Source: Actinoplanes auranticolor
GTDB taxonomy: Bacteria > Actinomycetota > Actinomycetes > Mycobacteriales > Micromonosporaceae
DNA length: 64,000 nucleotides
Reading direction: 5' to 3'
NCBI RefSeq assembly: GCF_018332655.1
Contig: NZ_BOQL01000022.1
Location: 82,244 to 146,243, forward strand
Shown here: positions 54,556-63,585 of the stretch, one piece after another
How positions within the stretch are numbered: the stretch's first letter is position 1
Layout: each line of letters opens with the position of its first letter
Translations under genes and position numbers: made by a program
The notes under the pieces: model-generated
What the model was told of the DNA's origin: nothing
The model's input: the letters and a program-made list of their open reading frames with translations, nothing else
The model's database searches: none

Positions 54556-56886
54556 TCAGGCGACAGCCGGGCGGTGGATCCAGCTCTCCAGGTTCGCGGG
54601 CAGTTCCGCCTTGCCGTAGAGCCAGCCCTGGGCCAGATCGCAGCCCTGCTCACGCAGCCAGTCGCGCTGCAGCTCGGTCTCCACACCCTCGGCCACCACG
54701 CGCAGGTTCATCGCCCGGGTCATGGCCAGCACCGCGCGCACGATGGGCTCGTTGGCGCCGTCCTCACCGACCCGGCTGACGAACGAACGGTCGATCTTGA
54801 CGATGCCGACCGGCAGCCGGTTCAGGTAGCTCAGCGAGGAGTAGCCGGTGCCGAAGTCGTCGATGCACAGGGTCACGCCGAGGCCGCGCAACTGGTTGAG
54901 GGTGATCAGCGCGGCGTCGATGTCCTCCATCACGCCCGACTCGGTGATCTCCAGCCACAGCTGCTCCGGCGCCAGCCCGCTGTCGGCCAGCACGTCGTGC
55001 ACCACGCTGACCAGCGCACCGTCGCGCAGCTGGCGGACCGAGACGTTGACCGAGACGTGCAGCTGCCGGGCGCCGGGGCCACGCTCGGCGGTCCAGGCGG
55101 CGAGCTGGTCCGCGGATTCGCGCAGCAGCCAGGCTCCGCTCTGCACGATCAGGCCGGTCTCCTCGGCCACCGGGATGAAGTCGACCGGCGAGACCGCGCC
55201 GAGCGTCGGGTGCTGCCAGCGCATCAGCGCCTCGAAGCCGTCCAGCTCGCCGGTCGCCAGGTCCACGATCGGCTGGTAGTGCACGGAGAGCTCGCCACGC
55301 GGCAGGGCCCGGCGCAGCGCCTGCTCCAGGTTCATCCGGTCCCGGACCTCGTCGCGCAGGGACGTGTCGAACAGCGCGTACGCGTTGCGCCCGCTGCCCT
55401 TGGCCTTGTACATGGCGGTGTCGGCGTCGCGGATCAGTTCGAGCGCCTGTGCCCCGCCCAGCGACTTGGCCACCCCGATCGACGCGGAGATCACCACGTT
55501 GCCCACGGAGAGCTCGAACGGGCGGGTGAACTCGGCCAGCACCCGGTCGGCCAGCGACTCGGCCAGCGCGGAGTGCGACGGGCTGGCCGACGCGATCACG
55601 AACTCGTCCCCGCCGATCCGGCAGACCAGGTCGGCCCCGCGGATCTGCGCGCTCAACCGGCCGGCGACCGCGCACAGCAGTTCGTCGCCGACCTGGTGAC
55701 CCCAGTGGTCGTTGACCATCTTGAAGCGGTCCAGGTCGATGAAGAGCAGGCTGATCTCCTGCTGCTCGGCGGCGGCCCGGTCGCCCCACTGCGCGATCGT
55801 CTCGGCCAGCAGCTCCCGGTTGGGCAGGTCGGTGAGGGCGTCATGGGTGGCCCGGCGGCGGGTGGCCCGTTCGGCGCGGGCCCGGGAGTTGTTGGACCGC
55901 ACGACCCGGCCGAACACGGCCAGGATGAGCAGGACGCACAGGACCGACCGGACCACGCCGTTGAGGGTGGAGCCGGCGGGCACGATGGTGGTGATGATCG
56001 TCGGCACGACCACCAGCAGCGCGATCAGCCCGGTCCGGAGCTTGCTGAGGTCAGTGACGACCACGCGTTGCGGCTCGGTCAGCGTGCGCATGGACGGGTG
56101 CAGGCCGGCCGCCCCGACCAGCAGGAACGTCGCCATGAAGAGCACGTCGACGGCATGCTGCGGCACGTCGGCCAGGGCACCGTCGCGCAGCATGAACAGG
56201 AAGTCGCCGACGAACATGGTCGCGGACGCCGACAGCAGCAGCCACAGCGACGGCTGGCGGGCACCGCCGGAGATCGCCAGCTGCGCAGCCAGCACCACCA
56301 GCACGACGTCGATGATCGGGAAGAACGAGTTGGCGATGCGCAGCGGGGTCAGATCGGTCTGCGCCATCGACGGCACGATCAGGTACGTCCAGCACATGAA
56401 CGCCGCGGCCAGCCCGACCAGCAGCGCGTCCACCCGGGCCGGGTCGTCGTCGGCGGCCCGGCGGCGGCGCAGCATGTCGGCGAAGCCGTAGCCCATCAGC
56501 AGGTAGCCGGGCAGCACGAAGGCGTCCGGGATGAGGGCCATCGAGGTCGGCGGGGAGGCGCCGGCGCCGGGCACGACCACCCGCAGCACGATGCCGGCGA
56601 AGAACATCCAGGCGGACCAGAGCAGCAGTCGCCACGGCTTGCGGTGCGCGGGGACGGCGATGCGGCGGACTGCGTACGTCGTCGCCCACAGCCCGCCGAT
56701 GATCGCGGTCAGCATCAGCGGCAGCTGCCACGACGCCGGCCCGGCCGCGAACAGGGTGATGGCCAGGGCTGCCGCGGCGATGTACGACCAGGCCAGCACG
56801 GCGCTGCGCCGGGGCAGCACGGGATAGGCCTCGGTCGGCGCGTCCACGTCGCCGCCGGCTCGGACGGGCGCCAGCACGGAGGTCAC
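54556..56886 (-). CDS. Membrane GGDEF-EAL cyclic-di-GMP protein
   Basis: 776 residues. About nine membrane helices (to about 340) form a sensory part, followed by GGDEF (active-site GGDEF intact near 425, so diguanylate cyclase competent) and EAL (EAL near 550 with DDFGTGYSS, so phosphodiesterase competent). In actinobacteria such proteins control development and motility. Not in the helR operon: its stop is 66 bases upstream of the RAE. Confidence 0.9.
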   Translation of the reverse strand: MTSVLAPVRAGGDVDAPTEAYPVLPRRSAVLAWSYIAAAALAITLFAAGPASWQLPLMLTAIIGGLWATTYAVRRIAVPAHRKPWRLLLWSAWMFFAGIVLRVVVPGAGASPPTSMALIPDAFVLPGYLLMGYGFADMLRRRRAADDDPARVDALLVGLAAAFMCWTYLIVPSMAQTDLTPLRIANSFFPIIDVVLVVLAAQLAISGGARQPSLWLLLSASATMFVGDFLFMLRDGALADVPQHAVDVLFMATFLLVGAAGLHPSMRTLTEPQRVVVTDLSKLRTGLIALLVVVPTIITTIVPAGSTLNGVVRSVLCVLLILAVFGRVVRSNNSRARAERATRRRATHDALTDLPNRELLAETIAQWGDRAAAEQQEISLLFIDLDRFKMVNDHWGHQVGDELLCAVAGRLSAQIRGADLVCRIGGDEFVIASASPSHSALAESLADRVLAEFTRPFELSVGNVVISASIGVAKSLGGAQALELIRDADTAMYKAKGSGRNAYALFDTSLRDEVRDRMNLEQALRRALPRGELSVHYQPIVDLATGELDGFEALMRWQHPTLGAVSPVDFIPVAEETGLIVQSGAWLLRESADQLAAWTAERGPGARQLHVSVNVSVRQLRDGALVSVVHDVLADSGLAPEQLWLEITESGVMEDIDAALITLNQLRGLGVTLCIDDFGTGYSSLSYLNRLPVGIVKIDRSFVSRVGEDGANEPIVRAVLAMTRAMNLRVVAEGVETELQRDWLREQGCDLAQGWLYGKAELPANLESWIHRPAVA

Positions 56887-57047
56887 GTCCTACCTTCGGC
56901 AGAACGGTGCGACGCATTAACGAACCCCGTGCCCGGCACCCGGAACAGGGTGACCGGTGTCACGGGAATCGGCAACCCCACACATGAGAGCCGCATACGT
57001 TTCATCCTGATCTGGCCTGGTCCGAAGCCTTTCGCGGGGGGAAACGC

Positions 57048-59162
57048 GTGGAGAACAAGACCCAGAGACGAGTCATGGCCGCCGTTGCCGGCACGGCGCT
57101 GGCGCTGAGCGCAGCGGTGACCGTACTGGCCGCCGGAGGTGGTGCGGCGGCTCGTCCGGAGGCGGTGAGCACGCCTGCCACCGGGCCCACTCTGCAGACG
57201 ATCGACCTGACCTCGGTGACCGGATCATCGGTGACCGGACGCAGTGCAGCCGCCGGTGCCCGGGCCGTCGCGCCGCGTACCACCGGGCGGTTCAGCATGG
57301 TCGGGGTCACCTGGAGCGACCCGCGCCGCAAGCTCGGCGGCGTGGTCGAGATCCGTACCCGGCGGGCGGCCGACGGCGCCTGGACCGGCTGGCAGCAGCT
57401 CGAGTCCGACGGCGCGTCGCCGGCCGAGCCCGGCTCGGGCGACGCCCGGGCGGCCCGGGGCAGCACCGACCCGCTCTGGGTCGGCGAGTCGGACGGGGTG
57501 CAGGCGCGGATCGCCGATGCCGGCCGGGCCCGCCCGCTGCCGGCCGGCTTGCGGATGGACCTGATCAACCCCGGTGACCCCGGTACGCCGGCTCCGCGGC
57601 CCACCGCCCCGGCGGCCGATGCGCTGCCGGCGCCGGCCGGGCGGGCCCGCGCCGACGTCACCGTGCCGCCACGACCGGCGCCGGCGGTGTTCAGCCGGAC
57701 CCGGTGGGGCGCCAACGAGAAGATCGTGCGGGGCGCCCCCGAATACTCCCCCGACGTGCAGGTGGTCTTCGTACACCACACGGCCGGGACCAACAACTAC
57801 AGCTGCGCCCAGTCGCCGGCGATCATCCGGAGCATCCAGGCGTACCACGTGAAGAGCAACAACTGGGACGACATCGGCTACAACTTCCTGGTCGACAAGT
57901 GCGGAACCCTGTTCGAGGGCCGCGCGGGCGGCTTCTCGCGTCCGGTGCTGGGCGCACACACGCTCGGTTTCAACGCCCGCAGCAGCGCCATCGCGGTGCT
58001 GGGCAACTACTCCGGCGTCGGTGTCCCGGCGCCGGTGAAGCGGGTGATCGCGCAGGTCGCGGCGTACAAGCTCGGGGCGTACGGCAACCCGCCGAGCGGC
58101 CGGGTCGCGATGACCTCCAGCGGCAGCGACCGCTACGCCAGGGGCAGCACCGCGATGCTGAACCGGGTCTCCGGGCACCGCGACACCGGCAAGACCGAAT
58201 GCCCCGGCAACACCCTGTACGCGCAGCTCGGCTCCATCCGCAGCCTCGCCGGCGCCGCACCGAGCGGCCTCGCGGTGACCAAGGTGAACGGCGCCACGAA
58301 GGTCGGCGCCACCTACTACACCCGGGGCACGATCCGGCCGTTCTGGCAGGTCAGCACCCCGACGAGCATGCTGTACCGGTTCGACGTGTTCGTCGACGAC
58401 GTGCTCACCGCGTCGGCACCGCGCGGTGACCGGGAGCAGCTGCTGACCCTGAGCCCGGGCCGGCACACTCTCCGCGTCCGCGCGGTCGGCCTGAACGGTA
58501 TGACGACGGTCACCAGCGTGGCCGTACTGGTGGACCAGACCCTGCCCGAGTTCACCAGCGGGCCGAGCGTGTCCCTGCGGACCGGGTCGCTCAACGGGAT
58601 CGTGCCCGTGCGGGTGCGCTGGGGCGTCACGGACGCGGGCGGCCTGGGCAGCCTGGCCCTGACCGCCCCGGCACCGGTCAAGCTGACCACCACCACGACG
58701 GTCTGGGCCGGCAGCGTGAAGCCCCAGGCCGAGACCTCGTACGGGCTGCGCGCCACGGACCGGGCCGGGAACGCGCGCTCGGTGGCTGTGCAACGCACCG
58801 CATCCGTCATCGCGGAGACGGCCGGCGAGCGGACCGGGACCTGGAGCACGGTGACCGGGACGGCGTACCTGGGCGGCCGGGCCCTGCGCAGCACGACCGC
58901 GGAGTCCGCGCTGAGCTGGACCTTCACCGGCCGGTCGGCCGCTCTGGCGGTCTCCCGCACCGCGGTGTCCGGCCGGGTGCAGATCTTCGTCGACGATGCG
59001 CCGGCCGGGATCATCGACCTGCGCTCGCCCGACACGCTGCACCGGCGCGCGGTGTGGACGCGGGCCTGGCCCGACAGCGCGCAGCACACGGTCCGGATCG
59101 TCGTCGAGGGCACCGCAGGGCGCCCCGGCGTGATCGCCGACGGGCTGGTCTACCTGCGGTGA
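57048..59162 (+). CDS. Secreted N-acetylmuramoyl-L-alanine amidase (PGRP/Amidase_2), second paralog
   Basis: 704 residues from GTG 57048 (GGGGGG upstream). Signal/anchor helix, WTGWQQ-containing domain, linker and PGRP domain (about 213-400) with FVHHTA, GAHTLGF and VSGHRDTGKTECPG as zinc/catalytic segments, then the same type of C-terminal Ig-like and surface-type repeats as the paralog at 30189. The two copies differ throughout, so the duplication is old. Overlaps the sigma-factor end by 13 bases. Confidence 0.88.
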   Translation: MENKTQRRVMAAVAGTALALSAAVTVLAAGGGAAARPEAVSTPATGPTLQTIDLTSVTGSSVTGRSAAAGARAVAPRTTGRFSMVGVTWSDPRRKLGGVVEIRTRRAADGAWTGWQQLESDGASPAEPGSGDARAARGSTDPLWVGESDGVQARIADAGRARPLPAGLRMDLINPGDPGTPAPRPTAPAADALPAPAGRARADVTVPPRPAPAVFSRTRWGANEKIVRGAPEYSPDVQVVFVHHTAGTNNYSCAQSPAIIRSIQAYHVKSNNWDDIGYNFLVDKCGTLFEGRAGGFSRPVLGAHTLGFNARSSAIAVLGNYSGVGVPAPVKRVIAQVAAYKLGAYGNPPSGRVAMTSSGSDRYARGSTAMLNRVSGHRDTGKTECPGNTLYAQLGSIRSLAGAAPSGLAVTKVNGATKVGATYYTRGTIRPFWQVSTPTSMLYRFDVFVDDVLTASAPRGDREQLLTLSPGRHTLRVRAVGLNGMTTVTSVAVLVDQTLPEFTSGPSVSLRTGSLNGIVPVRVRWGVTDAGGLGSLALTAPAPVKLTTTTTVWAGSVKPQAETSYGLRATDRAGNARSVAVQRTASVIAETAGERTGTWSTVTGTAYLGGRALRSTTAESALSWTFTGRSAALAVSRTAVSGRVQIFVDDAPAGIIDLRSPDTLHRRAVWTRAWPDSAQHTVRIVVEGTAGRPGVIADGLVYLR

Positions 59163-59752
59163 CCGCCACCCTGCGGGTCGGGCCGGTCGGCGAGCTGCTG
59201 ATCGAGCACGACCCGCAGGGACCGCATGGCGAAGTAGAGCCGCGACTTGAGCGTCTCGACCGGGACGCCCCGGGCCGCGGCCGCGTCCTCCAGGGAGACA
59301 CCCTGGTAGAAGAGCTCGACGAGCACGTCGCGGTGGGCCGCGGCGAGGTCGTCCATGGCCCGGACGATGGTCGTGCCGGCCCGTGGGGCCGGCGGCAGCT
59401 CCGGCGACTGCCGGTCGTCGTGGCCGGCCATCCGGGCACCGTCGCGCATGATCGTCCGCGCGGTCAGCACGAGCCACGGGCGTACGGCCGAGGCCCGTTG
59501 CGGATAGCGCGACGGGTCCTGGGCGGCGCGGTAGAGCGTCTCCTTGAGGAGACTCTCGGCGGCCGCCTCGTCGCCGCCGGTCAGCCGCAGCACGTACGTC
59601 TCCAGCGCCTCCCGGTGCGGTTCCACCAGGCTGTCGAACGCCGAGCCGGCGCGCTGCTGCGCGGTGCGGGCGGCGGCACTGCCCGGCGTCGGGACGAACA
59701 GATCCGCGTGCAGCGGAGGCTTACGAGGCCGGTCGGCCGCGTGGCGGCCCAT
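59150..59752 (-). CDS. ECF-type RNA polymerase sigma factor
   Basis: 200 residues from ATG 59752 (GAGAGGGG well placed); the frame can extend to 59830 but has no better site. Region 2 (FDSLVEPHREALETYVLRLT to LYRAAQDPSRY) and region 4 (DVLVELFYQGVSLEDAAAAR then GVPVETLKSRLYFA). No anti-sigma gene is adjacent. Upstream direct repeats at 59831-59858 may control it. Confidence 0.85.
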   Translation of the reverse strand: MGRHAADRPRKPPLHADLFVPTPGSAAARTAQQRAGSAFDSLVEPHREALETYVLRLTGGDEAAAESLLKETLYRAAQDPSRYPQRASAVRPWLVLTARTIMRDGARMAGHDDRQSPELPPAPRAGTTIVRAMDDLAAAHRDVLVELFYQGVSLEDAAAARGVPVETLKSRLYFAMRSLRVVLDQQLADRPDPQGGGHRR

Positions 59753-59830
59753 GGGTGCCCCTCTCTGATGCGGTGATCGACCTCCATGCTGGGCCGCCGG
59801 ACCGCCCGCGGACACGGGAGAAGTACCCAC

Positions 59831-59858
59831 GATCAGGTATTCGGGTACGGATCAGGTA
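59831..59858. promoter_or_regulatory. Direct repeats GATCAGGTA upstream of the sigma factor gene
   Basis: GATCAGGTA at 59831-59839 and again at 59850-59858, start to start 19 bases (near two helical turns), in the divergent gap between the sigma factor and the DUF5999 gene. A candidate regulator site. Confidence 0.4.
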
Positions 59859-59915
59859 GTTCCCCCGTGTCCGCGCGCCGCGCCCAGGTGAACTGTTGGT
59901 CGCTGGAGGACCGAC

Positions 59916-60170
59916 ATGTTGTGCGTGCACGTGCCGCCCTGTCCCGGGGCGACCCAGACCGACCACGAGGCCGCGCGGGTGGTCGCCACCCATCCTGAGC
60001 AGGGGTGGAGCCTGCTCTGCAACGGTGTGGTGACCTTCGACGACAACGGTGAGCTGCTCCCCGACGGCCGCGTCACCGCGCCGCGGGTCTGCGCCGGGCT
60101 CGCCCTCGCGACGCGACCCGAGGCGTCCGTGGGCATCCACGCGGCGGCAACCGGAGGTCACACCCACTAA
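59916..60170 (+). CDS. DUF5999 family protein
   Basis: 84 residues. MLCVHVPPCPGATQTDHEAA, then HPEQGWSLLCNGVVTFDDNG and ELLPDG match the small actinobacterial DUF5999 family. Cys4, Cys9 and the two later Cys residues may bind metal. Function unknown. GGAGGA precedes the ATG; followed nine bases later by the LuxR-type regulator, probably in one operon. Confidence 0.8.
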   Translation: MLCVHVPPCPGATQTDHEAARVVATHPEQGWSLLCNGVVTFDDNGELLPDGRVTAPRVCAGLALATRPEASVGIHAAATGGHTH

Positions 60171-60179
60171 CGTGCTCCT

Positions 60180-62546
60180 ATGAGCACCGCCACGACCGCG
60201 CGTGGTTCCCCCGGCAACCTGCCCGCCGAGGTGACCAGTTTCGTCGGGCGGCGGCACGAGCTGACCGGGGTCCGGCGGATGCTGGCCACCAGCCGGCTGG
60301 TGACCCTGACGGGTGCCGGCGGCGTCGGCAAGACCCGGCTGGCCCAGCGCATCGGGCTGGACATGCGGCGGGCGTTCGCCGACGGCGTGTGGCTGGTCGA
60401 GCTGGCCGAGCTGCGCGATCCGGACCTGGTCGCGGTCACGGTGGCCGAGGCCCTGGGGGTACGCGAGGAGTCCGTCAGTTCCGGCGCCCCCGGACTGGTC
60501 ACGTTCCTGGCCGACCAGCAGGCGCTGCTGATCCTGGACAACTGCGAACACCTGGTCGGCGCCTGCGCGGATCTCGCCGAGACCCTGCTGCGCAGCTGCC
60601 CCGGGCTGCGCATCCTGGTGACCAGCCGGCAGGCCCTGCGGATCGCGGGCGAGGCCACGCTGACCGTGCACCCGCTCTCGGTGCCCGACGCGGACGAGGA
60701 CTGCACCCCGGCCGACCTGTCCCGCTACGAGTCGGCCAGCCTGCTGGTCGAACGGGCGACCGCGGTGCTGCCCGGCTTCGCCGTCACGGAGGCGAACTGC
60801 GCCACCATCAGCGCCCTGTGCCAGGCGCTGGAGGGCATGCCACTGGCGATCGAGCTGGCCGTGGCCCGGCTGCGGGTACTGACGCTGGACCAGATCCTGG
60901 ACCGCCTGACGGACCGGTACAAGCTGCTCACCTCCGGTGCCCGCAACGCGCCGGCCCGCCAGCAGACCCTGCGGGCCCTGATCGACTGGAGCTGGGACCT
61001 CTGCTCCGAGCCGGAGCGGCTGCTCTGGTCCCGCCTGTCGGTCTTCTCCGGCGGCCTGGAGCTCGACGCCGCCGAGTACGTCGGCGCGGACGAGAAACTG
61101 CCGGCCGACGCCATCCTGGACGTGGTCGCGTCGCTGGTGGAGAAGTCGATCATCGTCCGGACCGGGGACGGCCCGCGCGCCCGCTACAAGATGCTCGAGG
61201 TGATCCGCGAGTACGGCGCCGCCCGCCTGGTCGCCGCCGGTGAGCAGGCCGGGGTGGCGCGCCGGCACTGCGACTGGTTCGCCCGGCTGGCCGCGTACGG
61301 CGACACCCACTGGGTGAGTCCCGACCAGGCCGCGCTGATGCTGCGGTTGCGCCACGAGCAGGCCAACCTGCGGGTGGCCCTGGAGTACGCGGTCACCGCG
61401 GCGGCACCCGGGACCGCCCTGCGCTTCGCGGCCGACCTGCAGAACCACTGGTTCGTCCGCGGTTTCCTCTCCGAGGGCCGGCACTGGCTGGACCGGGCGC
61501 TGGCCATGCCCGCGCCGCGGCACTGGACCCGGGTCAAGGCGCTGCGGGTGGCGGGCTGGATCGCCTGCGTGCAGAGCGACCCGTCGCGCGCGGAGACCCT
61601 GCTGACCGAAGCCCGGTCGCTGGCGATGACCCTGCCGCCGTCGCCGGAGCTGGCGTTCATCCCGCTGATCGAGGGCAACATCGCCATGTTCGGCGGCGAC
61701 CACGCCAAGGCGCTGCCGCTGTTCGAGCAGGCTCTGACCCGGTTCCGGGAGCTGGGCTCGCTCAGCGGCGAGATGTGGACGCTGGCGGTGCTGGGACTGG
61801 CCCGCGGCCTGGCCGACGACGACCCGACCGACGGCTACCCGGACCTGCTGGCGTGCCGGGACCTGGCGGCGGCCAACGGTGAGGTGTGGTGGCGCTCGTT
61901 CGCGATGTGGGCGCTCAGTGTGCTGCGCTGGATGGCGGGTGATCTGGCGGGCGCGGCCGAGGCGGCGAAGGAGAGCCTCGCGGTCGGCAAGCTGGTCGAG
62001 GACGAGCAGTTCAGCGTGGGCCTGTCGCTGGAGAGCCTGGGCTGGGTGTGCGCGACTGAGCAGCGCGACCAGCGCGCGGCCGTGCTGCTGGGCGCGGCCG
62101 AGCGGGTGTGGCAGGCGATGCACGCCTCGCTGGCGTCGTTCCACGGCCTGCAGGACCACCACGACGAGGCGGTCGCCACGATCCGGGCGCGGCTCGGCGA
62201 CCGGGCGTTCGACGCGGCGTTCCGGCGCGGGAGCGAACTGAGCACGGCCGAGGCGCTGACCATGGCGCTGGAGCGCCCGGCCGCTCCCGAAGTCCCGGCA
62301 CCGCGCGCGGCCGCGGCCGAGCCGGCGGCCACGGCGGACACCCGGCTGGCCGAGCTGGGGCTGACCCGGCGGGAACGCGAGGTCATCACGCTGATCGCGC
62401 AGGGGCTGAGCAACCGGGAGATCGCGGCCCGGCTGGTGGTGGCCCAGCGTACGGCGGAGGGTCACGTGGAGAACATCCTGAGCAAGCTCGGCTTCACGTC
62501 GCGGGCGCAAGTGGCCGGCTGGTTGGCGGCGCAACGCGATACCTGA
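60180..62546 (+). CDS. LuxR-family regulator with NB-ARC-type ATPase domain
   Basis: 788 residues. N-terminal ATPase with P-loop GAGGVGKT (45-52) and Walker B ALLILDNCEHLV, a helical/TPR-like middle, and a C-terminal LuxR HTH (about 722-785) reading LTRREREVITLIAQGLSNRE then IAARLVVAQRTAEGHVENIL. ATP-dependent oligomeric transcription activator of the LAL/STAND kind. Shares the ATPase type but not the N-terminal domains with the AfsR-like protein at 45642. Confidence 0.88.
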   Translation: MSTATTARGSPGNLPAEVTSFVGRRHELTGVRRMLATSRLVTLTGAGGVGKTRLAQRIGLDMRRAFADGVWLVELAELRDPDLVAVTVAEALGVREESVSSGAPGLVTFLADQQALLILDNCEHLVGACADLAETLLRSCPGLRILVTSRQALRIAGEATLTVHPLSVPDADEDCTPADLSRYESASLLVERATAVLPGFAVTEANCATISALCQALEGMPLAIELAVARLRVLTLDQILDRLTDRYKLLTSGARNAPARQQTLRALIDWSWDLCSEPERLLWSRLSVFSGGLELDAAEYVGADEKLPADAILDVVASLVEKSIIVRTGDGPRARYKMLEVIREYGAARLVAAGEQAGVARRHCDWFARLAAYGDTHWVSPDQAALMLRLRHEQANLRVALEYAVTAAAPGTALRFAADLQNHWFVRGFLSEGRHWLDRALAMPAPRHWTRVKALRVAGWIACVQSDPSRAETLLTEARSLAMTLPPSPELAFIPLIEGNIAMFGGDHAKALPLFEQALTRFRELGSLSGEMWTLAVLGLARGLADDDPTDGYPDLLACRDLAAANGEVWWRSFAMWALSVLRWMAGDLAGAAEAAKESLAVGKLVEDEQFSVGLSLESLGWVCATEQRDQRAAVLLGAAERVWQAMHASLASFHGLQDHHDEAVATIRARLGDRAFDAAFRRGSELSTAEALTMALERPAAPEVPAPRAAAAEPAATADTRLAELGLTRREREVITLIAQGLSNREIAARLVVAQRTAEGHVENILSKLGFTSRAQVAGWLAAQRDT

Positions 62547-62562
62547 CAGAGGGTGTCAGGTA
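62540..62562. promoter_or_regulatory. Palindrome TACCTGACA-GAGGG-TGTCAGGTA
   Basis: A perfect 9-5-9 inverted repeat spanning the regulator's last codons and 63 bases before the VOC gene. It could be a hairpin terminator, but it lacks a T run and has the form of an operator (TGACA...TGTCA core) as seen upstream of small enzyme genes in actinobacteria. Confidence 0.5.
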
Positions 62563-62625
62563 CCTGGGGCAGGATCGGTGGCGTCGGCGACGATCAGCGC
62601 CGCCCGTACCCGAAAGGCTCCCGCC

Positions 62626-62991
62626 ATGCCTGGTTTCGCCTCCCTCGCCATGCTCAACCTGGACGCCGCGGATCCCGCCGGCCTGGCGGCGTTCTACTCG
62701 CAGGTGCTGGGCTGGGAGGTCCTGCACAGCGAGGCCGAGTACGCCATGATCGGCGACGGCTCCACCAGCATCGGCTTCGGCCGGCTGCCGGGCTACTCCG
62801 CGCCCGGCTGGCCCCAGGAGGCCGCCCCGAAGCGCTTCCACCTGGACTTCTACGTCGAGGACCTGGACAAGGCCGAGGAACAGGCGCTGGCCCTGGGCGC
62901 CACCAAGCCGGACGAACAGCCGAACCCGGACCGCTGGCGCGTGCTGCTCGACCCGGGCGGCCACCCGTTCGACATCTGCCTGCGCTCCTGA
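62626..62991 (+). CDS. VOC-superfamily (glyoxalase/dioxygenase-like) protein
   Basis: 121 residues from ATG 62626 (GAAAGG upstream); a longer frame to 62578 overlaps the palindrome's flank. Pattern MLNLDAADPAGLAAFYSQVL at the start and VLLDPGGHPFDICL at the end match the paired beta-alpha-beta-beta-beta VOC module. Usually metal-dependent lyase, dioxygenase or antibiotic-binding type; specificity unknown. Confidence 0.78.
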   Translation: MPGFASLAMLNLDAADPAGLAAFYSQVLGWEVLHSEAEYAMIGDGSTSIGFGRLPGYSAPGWPQEAAPKRFHLDFYVEDLDKAEEQALALGATKPDEQPNPDRWRVLLDPGGHPFDICLRS

Positions 62992-63036
62992 CGGCCTCGG
63001 CCGGACGTCCCGCTCGCGGCCTGACATCATCGCCGG

Positions 63037-63579
63037 ATGCCGACCGACCTCCGGGCTCTCGTCGCCGCCCTGAGCCCGCACGACGATCTCGCCGCCGCCC
63101 ACCGGGCCGACGCGCTGGCCTGGCTGGCCGGCACGGACGACGTGTACCGCCGGGTCAAGCCCGCCACACCGCCGAAGCACCTGGTGTCCTACGTGGTGCC
63201 GACGGACCCGGCGACCGGTGACGTGCTGCTGGTGGATCACCGCAACGCGTTGTTGTGGCTGCCGCCGGGCGGCCACGTCGAGCCGGGTGAGCATCCGGCG
63301 CTGACGGCCGCCCGCGAGCTGGACGAGGAGCTCGGCTGCACCGGCGCGGCGGCCGAGCCGATCTTCCTGACCGTGACCCGGACGGTCGGGGTGGACGCGG
63401 GACATACGGACGTGAGCCTGTGGTACCCGGCCGCGGTGGGCCGCGACGAGCAGCTGCGGGTGGACGAGCGGGAGTTCGCCGGAGCGCGGTGGTGGTCCCG
63501 GGCGGAGCTGGCGGCGGCTGACCCGGCTCGTTTCGAGCCGCATCTCGGCCGCTACCTCGCCGCCCGGGACCGGACCTGA
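63037..63579 (+). CDS. NUDIX hydrolase
   Basis: 180 residues. The Nudix box spans 79-101 (G79...E85...R93-E94-L95...E97-E98-L99-G100), complete for metal-dependent diphosphate hydrolysis. Preceded by PTDPATGDVLLVDHRNALLW. Substrate likely a nucleoside diphosphate derivative; not resolved. Confidence 0.85.
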   Translation: MPTDLRALVAALSPHDDLAAAHRADALAWLAGTDDVYRRVKPATPPKHLVSYVVPTDPATGDVLLVDHRNALLWLPPGGHVEPGEHPALTAARELDEELGCTGAAAEPIFLTVTRTVGVDAGHTDVSLWYPAAVGRDEQLRVDEREFAGARWWSRAELAAADPARFEPHLGRYLAARDRT

Positions 63580-63585
63580 GCTCAC

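Noticed and set aside
54556..56886. GGDEF-EAL gene as a member of the rifamycin operon
   Set aside because: It ends 66 bases upstream of the RAE, which lies between it and helR.
56890..57047. c-di-AMP (ydaO) riboswitch before the amidase at 57048
   Set aside because: Such riboswitches often precede actinobacterial wall hydrolases, but the conserved core pattern is not recognisable in this 158-base leader.
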